Shown here piece by piece: positions 5,272 through 11,325 of a stretch of 11,325 bases of DNA (position 1 is its first letter; every line of letters begins with the position of its first letter). The notes below the pieces were generated by a model, which saw nothing but the letters and a program-made list of their open reading frames with translations, did no database searches and had not been told where the DNA came from. The stretch covers positions 1 through 11,325 of the forward strand of contig CAMYKF010000683.1 in NCBI GenBank assembly GCA_947258905.1, given 5' to 3'. The stretch comes from an uncultured Pirellulaceae bacterium. Lineage in GTDB: Bacteria; Planctomycetota; Planctomycetia; Pirellulales; Pirellulaceae. Made by a program: the position numbers and the translations under genes.

Positions 5272-7674
5272 ATGACCAGATTGTCACTGCTGTACCTGTC
5301 GGTCCTCGCCTTGTCGTTGGGTCTTGTTGGTCATTTGCCGGCCCAGGATCTCACGCCGGAGGAATTTGAGCAGCAACTGGAAATGGCCAGGGAACTGGGG
5401 CAGGGCCTGCCCGAGGGAGCAATCGAGCCCGATAGGAAAGTCACTATTGAGGCTCGCTATATTGTCGATGAAGGTGGCCGTACCGGCACACTTGAAATCA
5501 TTGCCAAGGTCATTCCGCATTGGCATATCTTCTCGGTCACACAAAAACCCGGTCCCGCCTTGCCCACCAAAATCCGGCTGGCCAGTGGTTTCACGGACGC
5601 TGAAATCACAGGCAGCTTCCAGCCCGATTCGGATCCGACACCGGTCGATTACGGCGACGACGTTCCTGGTGAGGAACATCACGGCACGATTACATGGTCA
5701 GCGCCGATTGAATTCGCCGAGGGCGTAGACCCGCAGTCGCTGTCGATTCCCGTCAAGTTAACCGGCCAGGTTTGCGAAGACGGCATGGGCAGCTGCATTC
5801 CGCTCAACGAAAACCTGACGGCGACCGTTGCCACGGCTGCCACCAGGTTTGTCGGTGAATACGCGCCCGACGGGGCTCACGCCACCATCCGCGGCTGGGT
5901 CGACAAAACTCATGCCCAACCGGGCGGCGATCTGACTCTCAGCATCCAGCTGGAACCGGGTCAGGGCGTATTTGTGTTCGACCATGCGGAACAGCCAACC
6001 CCCACGACGACTCCGACGCTGGTGGTGTTGACCAAACGCAACAACGCCACGATGTCGCTGCCCGCTGCGTCGGCTGAGTCCGAGCAAATCCAGGTGGGTG
6101 AGGAAACCGTCGACATTCATCGACAACCGGTGATGTGGGAATTTCCCATCGAGCTGCCACGCGACATCGAGGAAGGCAAGCAGCGTTTTTCAGGACTCGT
6201 CGGATTCCAGGCAGACAGTGACGGAGCCGCGGGCGCCCCGCAGGCTGTCCAGTTCAATTTCGATTTGATCATTGGATCAGCGACCGTCGAGGCCAAAAAC
6301 GAGCTGGCCTTTTTTACTCCTGATGACGCGGACTATGGAAAAGTGGCCACAGCCGCGCAGGAAGAATACGAACGAAATCGGCAGCAGGCGGGTGCCTTTG
6401 CGGGCATGTCGATTCCGGCTGTCCTGGGTCTCGCGTTTATCGCCGGATTGATCCTCAACATCATGCCGTGCGTGCTGCCGGTTATTGGGCTCAAGGTGCT
6501 GTCCTTTGTGCAGCAGGCTGGCGAGAATCCGCGTCGCGTGTTGATGCTGAACCTGGTGTTCGCCGCCGGCATTATCTTCGTCTTCATGTTGCTGGCCACG
6601 CTGGCGACGTTTCCTCAGTTACTGTTTTGGGGAAGTGAGCGTGTCGGCTGGGGTGGGCTGTTTGAAAGTCAGGCATTCACCATTGTCATGGTCGCCGTCG
6701 TGTTCGCCTTTGGACTCAGCTTTCTTGGTGTTTGGGAAATTCCCATCCCCGGGTTTGCGGCAAGTGCCGGCGTGGGCAAGGCTGAACAGGAAGGTTATAT
6801 GGGTGCCTTTACCAAAGGCATCCTGACCACATTGCTGGCCACGCCCTGCAGTGGGCCTCTACTGATTCCAGCCGTGACCTGGGCATTTGCCCAGCCGCCG
6901 GCGGTTACTTACCTGGTGTTCCTGGCACTGGGAGTCGGCATGGCATTTCCATATATCGTGATTGGATTCAAGCCAAGTCTGGTTAGCTGGTTGCCCAAGC
7001 CCGGTCCATGGATGGAAACCTTCAAACAGCTGATGGGATTTATCCTGATGGCGACCGCCGTCTTCTTTTTCAACTCAATTATTGACAAGTTTGAAATCCC
7101 GACACTGGTCTTTCTGGTGTTCGTCGGCCTTGCCTGCTGGTTGGCGGGTCGCATCTCGTTGACGATGGATTCACCGGTTCGCATTCGCAAATGGGCGACT
7201 GCCCTGGCGGTGGTTGGGTTAGGCGGTTTCATTTCCTACTACGCGATGATCCCGCAGAACGAACTCGATTGGCAGCCCTTTACCCGCCAGTTCGTGGATG
7301 ACACGGTTGCTGAAGGGAACATTGTATTCGTTGACTTCACGGCCGACTGGTGATTTACGTGCAAAGCCAACAAGGCGGTCGCCTTGAACGTTCGCAGCAC
7401 CAAGCGGTTCTTTGAAGAAAACGGCGTGGTGGCCGTGAAGGCCGACAAGGACAAGATGCCCGGGGTCAGTGAATTGCTTGTTGAACTGGGCAACACGCCC
7501 GGAGCCCTTCCGTATTACGCCGTATTCGCACCCGGTCTGGACAAGCCAATTCATTTTGGCGGCAATGTGATAACCGCCGGGCAGGTCCAGGAACAGGTGC
7601 AAGAGGCGCTGGACGCCGGTGGTGCTGGCAGCGATCCGCAACAGGTCGCTGCTGCGAATCCGCGTGAGCCGTAA
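5272..7674 (+). CDS. dsbD: Thiol:disulfide interchange protein DsbD, predicted selenoprotein (in-frame TGA = Sec694)
   Basis: Full-length DsbD architecture, 800 residues if TGA 7351-7353 is read through. Signal peptide 1-25 (LPAQ). Alpha-type domain about 45-195 with Cys168 and Cys175 (CEDGMGSC). A second beta-sandwich region spans about 200-345. A transmembrane region of about eight helices (378-660) carries the signature PCVLP (Cys400) and TPCSGP (Cys526). A C-terminal thioredoxin domain spans about 675-780. Its active site reads VDFTADW-TGA-FTCK, so residue 694 replaces the first Cys of CXXC and Cys697 is the partner. The cis-proline follows in ALPYYAVF (Pro747), and the frame ends at TAA 7672-7674. 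DsbD carries electrons from cytoplasmic thioredoxin to periplasmic thiol proteins. The thioredoxin domain downstream of TGA is well conserved, which argues against a true stop. A SECIS-like hairpin follows. Alternatives are a sequencing error (TGC/TGT to TGA) or a recent nonsense mutation. The upstream gene is its probable partner. Confidence 0.88.
7371..7386 (+). promoter_or_regulatory. Candidate bacterial SECIS element (UGA-to-Sec recoding hairpin)
   Basis: CAAGGC 7371-7376 pairs perfectly with GCCTTG 7381-7386 around the 4-nt loop GGTC 7377-7380 (GGUC in RNA). The loop begins 23 nt after the TGA at 7351-7353, within the spacing of roughly 16-37 nt I recall for bacterial SECIS elements, and it starts with G. 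The E. coli fdhF element, as I remember it, also shows GGUC in the loop bound by SelB. An outer helix between GTGC 7359-7362 and GCAC 7397-7400 is possible. The bulged U of the fdhF stem is not present. The hairpin lies inside the coding sequence, as expected in bacteria. Confidence 0.72.
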
Positions 7675-7678
7675 CCAC

Positions 7679-8779
7679 TCACAACCGGCCTGCGCGTCGC
7701 CCTTCGACTTTCACTTTTCCGCGGCCTTTTTGCACCCGGGCGATCTGCCAGTTCTCAATGCCATGTTCAGCCGCGATGTTACGGATGCGCTCCGCATTGG
7801 CTGGCTTGACGATCAGCGTCATGCCGATACCCATGTTGAAGACGCGGTACATTTCGGCCAGTGAAACACTGCCCAGCCGTTTTAGCCAGGGAAACACGGG
7901 TGGAATCTCCCACGACTTGCCATCGATCACGATATCAACACTCCTGGGCAGGATGCGTTCAATATTTTCGGCCATGCCGCCGCCGGTGATGTGTGCGATT
8001 CCGCGAATCGAACCGCGTAGCCTGGAATTCTCCATGATGGCTCCCAATGCCGCTGCGTAAATCGTGGTCGGCGTCAGCAACACATCGGCCAGCGTCTGTT
8101 CATCAAGTTCCTCGATGCGCTGTTTGAGCTTAAGTTTGGCCGTATCAAAGACGATTTTGCGAACCAGGCTGAAGCCGTTGGAGTGGAAGCCGCTGGATGC
8201 CAGGCCAATCACAACATCGCCAGGCTCGATCTTTTGCCCGTCGATCAAGCGGTTCTTTTCAACCACACCGACATGGAAACCGGCCAGGTCATATTCGCCC
8301 CGCTGGTACAGGTCGGGCATGATCGCGGTTTCTCCGGCCAGCAATGCACAGCCGGCTTGCAGACAGCCCTCGCTGATCCCGCTGACAATTTGCTCCAATT
8401 GGTCCGGATCATCATGTGACATGGCCACGTAATCCAGAAAGAACAGCGGCTCGGCGCCACAGCAGATGACGTCGTTGACGCACATGGCTACGAGGTCGAT
8501 GCCAACCGTATCGTGCCGACCGCTCATTTGCGCGATTTTCAGCTTCGTGCCCACGCCATCGGTGCCCGATACGAGAACCGGATTCCTGTAGTTGCGTTTG
8601 CTCCAGCCTTTGCCACCGTCCAATTGAAACAGACCGGCGAATCCACCATCCAACTGCATGACACGCGGAGAAAACGTGCGATGCATCAACGCGGGCAGCC
8701 GTTTCATCGACTGTTCGTATACGTCCAGGTCCACCCCGGCATCGCGGTACGAAACGCCTTGCCTTGTCCGCCTGGCCAT
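7679..8779 (-). CDS. purM: Phosphoribosylformylglycinamidine cyclo-ligase (AIR synthetase)
   Basis: PurM closes the imidazole ring, using ATP to convert formylglycinamidine ribonucleotide to aminoimidazole ribonucleotide in cytoplasmic purine synthesis. The 366-residue product shows the family signatures in order: YRDAGVD (11-17), GTDGVGTKL (72-80), the segment from DLVAMCVNDV to LFFLDY (95-117), GCALLAGETAIMPDLY (143-158), GLASSGFHSNGFSLVRK (192-208), AHITGGGMAENIERILP (262-278) and VFNMGIGM (313-320). Length is near the usual 340-350, slightly extended at the N-terminus. It is convergent with dsbD, and only 4 bp separate the two stop codons. PurM and SelD (selenophosphate synthetase) share a fold, but these motifs are those of PurM, so it is not evidence for selenium metabolism. 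No Shine-Dalgarno is visible before the ATG at 8779-8777. Confidence 0.95.
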   Translation of the reverse strand: MARRTRQGVSYRDAGVDLDVYEQSMKRLPALMHRTFSPRVMQLDGGFAGLFQLDGGKGWSKRNYRNPVLVSGTDGVGTKLKIAQMSGRHDTVGIDLVAMCVNDVICCGAEPLFFLDYVAMSHDDPDQLEQIVSGISEGCLQAGCALLAGETAIMPDLYQRGEYDLAGFHVGVVEKNRLIDGQKIEPGDVVIGLASSGFHSNGFSLVRKIVFDTAKLKLKQRIEELDEQTLADVLLTPTTIYAAALGAIMENSRLRGSIRGIAHITGGGMAENIERILPRSVDIVIDGKSWEIPPVFPWLKRLGSVSLAEMYRVFNMGIGMTLIVKPANAERIRNIAAEHGIENWQIARVQKGRGKVKVEGRRAGRL

Positions 8780-8835
8780 GTCAATTCGTGCTGCAGGATA
8801 TTGAAGGAGGAGCCATTGTAATCGCCGCCGACAAA

Positions 8836-8919
8836 AATAGTAGCAGGCACACTCCGTGTGCCGTGGCCGTCAATCAATGCCGTTAGGCAGACGGCACACG
8901 GAGTGTGCCTGCTACTATT
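8836..8919. repeat. Perfect 29-bp inverted repeat (REP pair / REPIN-like)
   Basis: Left arm 8836-8864 and right arm 8891-8919 are exact reverse complements over 29 bp, separated by a 26-nt spacer. Each arm contains its own palindrome (GGCACAC-TCC-GTGTGCC and its complement), so the element can fold as one long hairpin or two short ones, as REP doublets do. It lies in the 183-bp gap between the divergent purM and glgX genes, about 10 bp before a candidate glgX promoter. I recall the core GGCACACGGAGTGTGCC as common in planctomycete intergenic DNA, but I could not check this. Confidence 0.88.
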
Positions 8920-8928
8920 CCGCCCTCA

Positions 8929-8956
8929 TTGGCTCCCGGGTTTCACCTGATAAAAT
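8929..8956 (+). promoter_or_regulatory. Candidate glgX promoter, implying a nearly leaderless mRNA
   Basis: TTGGCT at 8929-8934 (four of six to TTGACA) and TAAAAT at 8951-8956 (five of six to TATAAT) are 16 bp apart. A start about 7 nt after the -10 box would fall at or next to the ATG at 8963. No Shine-Dalgarno precedes that ATG, which fits leaderless initiation. Confidence 0.35.
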
Positions 8957-8962
8957 TCCCCA

Positions 8963-11035
<2,073 letters not shown>

Positions 11036-11089
11036 GCAGAGTAACCATGTCTAATCAGCTTCGCCAGTGTCGTTGTCGCACAAATTGAC

Positions 11090-11125
11090 AACCGGTTTTC
11101 GTTGGTCGAGAATTGCGAAACGGTT
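11090..11125. other. Imperfect hairpin after glgX
   Basis: AACCG 11090-11094 pairs with CGGTT 11121-11125, and TTTCG 11097-11101 with CGAAA 11116-11120. A 2-nt bulge (GT) interrupts the stem, and the loop is 14 nt. There is no following T-run, so it is at best a weak terminator or a leader structure for the next gene. Confidence 0.3.
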
Positions 11126-11159
11126 CCGTGATCGCTCAACCCATCTCCGGGAGAAACCA

Positions 11160-11325
11160 ATGCGTTACGTTTTGTTAACAGGCTTGTTTTGTCTGTCCGT
11201 ATTTGTCTCAGCGGTGCCGGCCCAGGAGTTTAGTGGCGAGGTCGTTCTGCCCACCGATGACGCAGCGTTGGAGGCTGCGTGGAGTGAACTGGAGACAAAA
11301 GAAGCGGATCAAATAACGTTGCGAA
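11160..11325 (+). CDS. Exported protein, N-terminal fragment cut by the window edge
   Basis: ATG at 11160 follows GGGAGA at 11149-11154, a reasonable ribosome site. The frame is open for 55 codons to the end of the window. The first 22 residues (MRYVLLTGLFCLSVFV, then SAVPAQ) are a clear signal peptide with a VPA-type cleavage site. The mature start EFSGEVVLPTDDAALEAAW is acidic and Ala/Glu-rich. Too little is present to name a family. It follows glgX by 124 bp on the same strand. Confidence 0.65.
   Translation, partial: MRYVLLTGLFCLSVFVSAVPAQEFSGEVVLPTDDAALEAAWSELETKEADQITLR

Noticed and set aside
7354..7674. A separate small thioredoxin-like gene after the TGA (for example starting near 7384).
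   Set aside because: It would lack the active-site region and has no ribosome site. The frame is continuous with dsbD and completes its thioredoxin domain, so read-through is the better model.
7679..8779. PurM-fold gene beside the selenoprotein taken as selD (selenophosphate synthetase).
   Set aside because: The motifs (YRDAGVD, GTDGVGTKL, GETAIMPDLY, VFNMGIGM) are those of PurM, and the SelD N-terminal Cys/Sec-Lys motif is missing.

Overview
The window looks like ordinary bacterial chromosome, most likely from a planctomycete (Pirellulales-like) and possibly metagenome-derived. This rests on the style of the proteins, the frequent lack of Shine-Dalgarno sequences, and a palindromic repeat whose translated form I remember from planctomycete proteins. 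It was not tested by any search.

Layout. (1) Positions 1-1176, minus strand: the N-terminal part of a secreted transglutaminase-like protein that runs in frame into a high-GC segment with CXXCH haem motifs and continues off the left edge. GC changes abruptly near position 400-420. (2) 1403-2538, plus strand: a 49-residue Pro-rich small ORF, then a conserved-looking protein of unknown function that appears frameshifted near 1816-1820. (3) 2539-2792: a convergent intergenic region with a hexanucleotide repeat, a large imperfect palindrome and a rho-independent terminator. (4) 2793-3496, minus strand: a two-gene unit, a PII-like protein that has lost the canonical ligand residues, followed by a degenerate receiver-domain protein. 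A kinase-like (APH-fold) gene diverges from it with overlapping start codons. (5) 4699-7674, plus strand: a thiol-redox pair, a small exported DsbD-alpha-like protein and a full-length DsbD-type transmembrane thiol:disulfide interchange protein. (6) 7679-8779, minus strand: purM. (7) 8836-8919: a perfect 29-bp inverted repeat (REP pair). (8) 8963-11035, plus strand: glgX, a glycogen debranching enzyme. (9) From 11160: the start of an exported protein cut by the window edge.

The main discovery is in the DsbD gene. Its reading frame is interrupted by a single TGA exactly where the first cysteine of the thioredoxin CXXC motif belongs (W-TGA-F-T-C-K). The frame then continues for 107 codons through a normal thioredoxin domain to TAA. 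A 6-bp perfect hairpin with a GGUC loop begins 17 nt after the TGA, with the position and loop sequence expected of a bacterial SECIS element. The gene is therefore best read as one 800-residue selenoprotein with a Sec-X-X-Cys active site, which conventional annotation would truncate at residue 693.

The two dsb genes probably work together, moving electrons from the cytoplasm across the membrane to periplasmic Cys-pair domains. The remaining genes (PurM in purine synthesis, GlgX in glycogen breakdown) are housekeeping and show no evident functional link to them.
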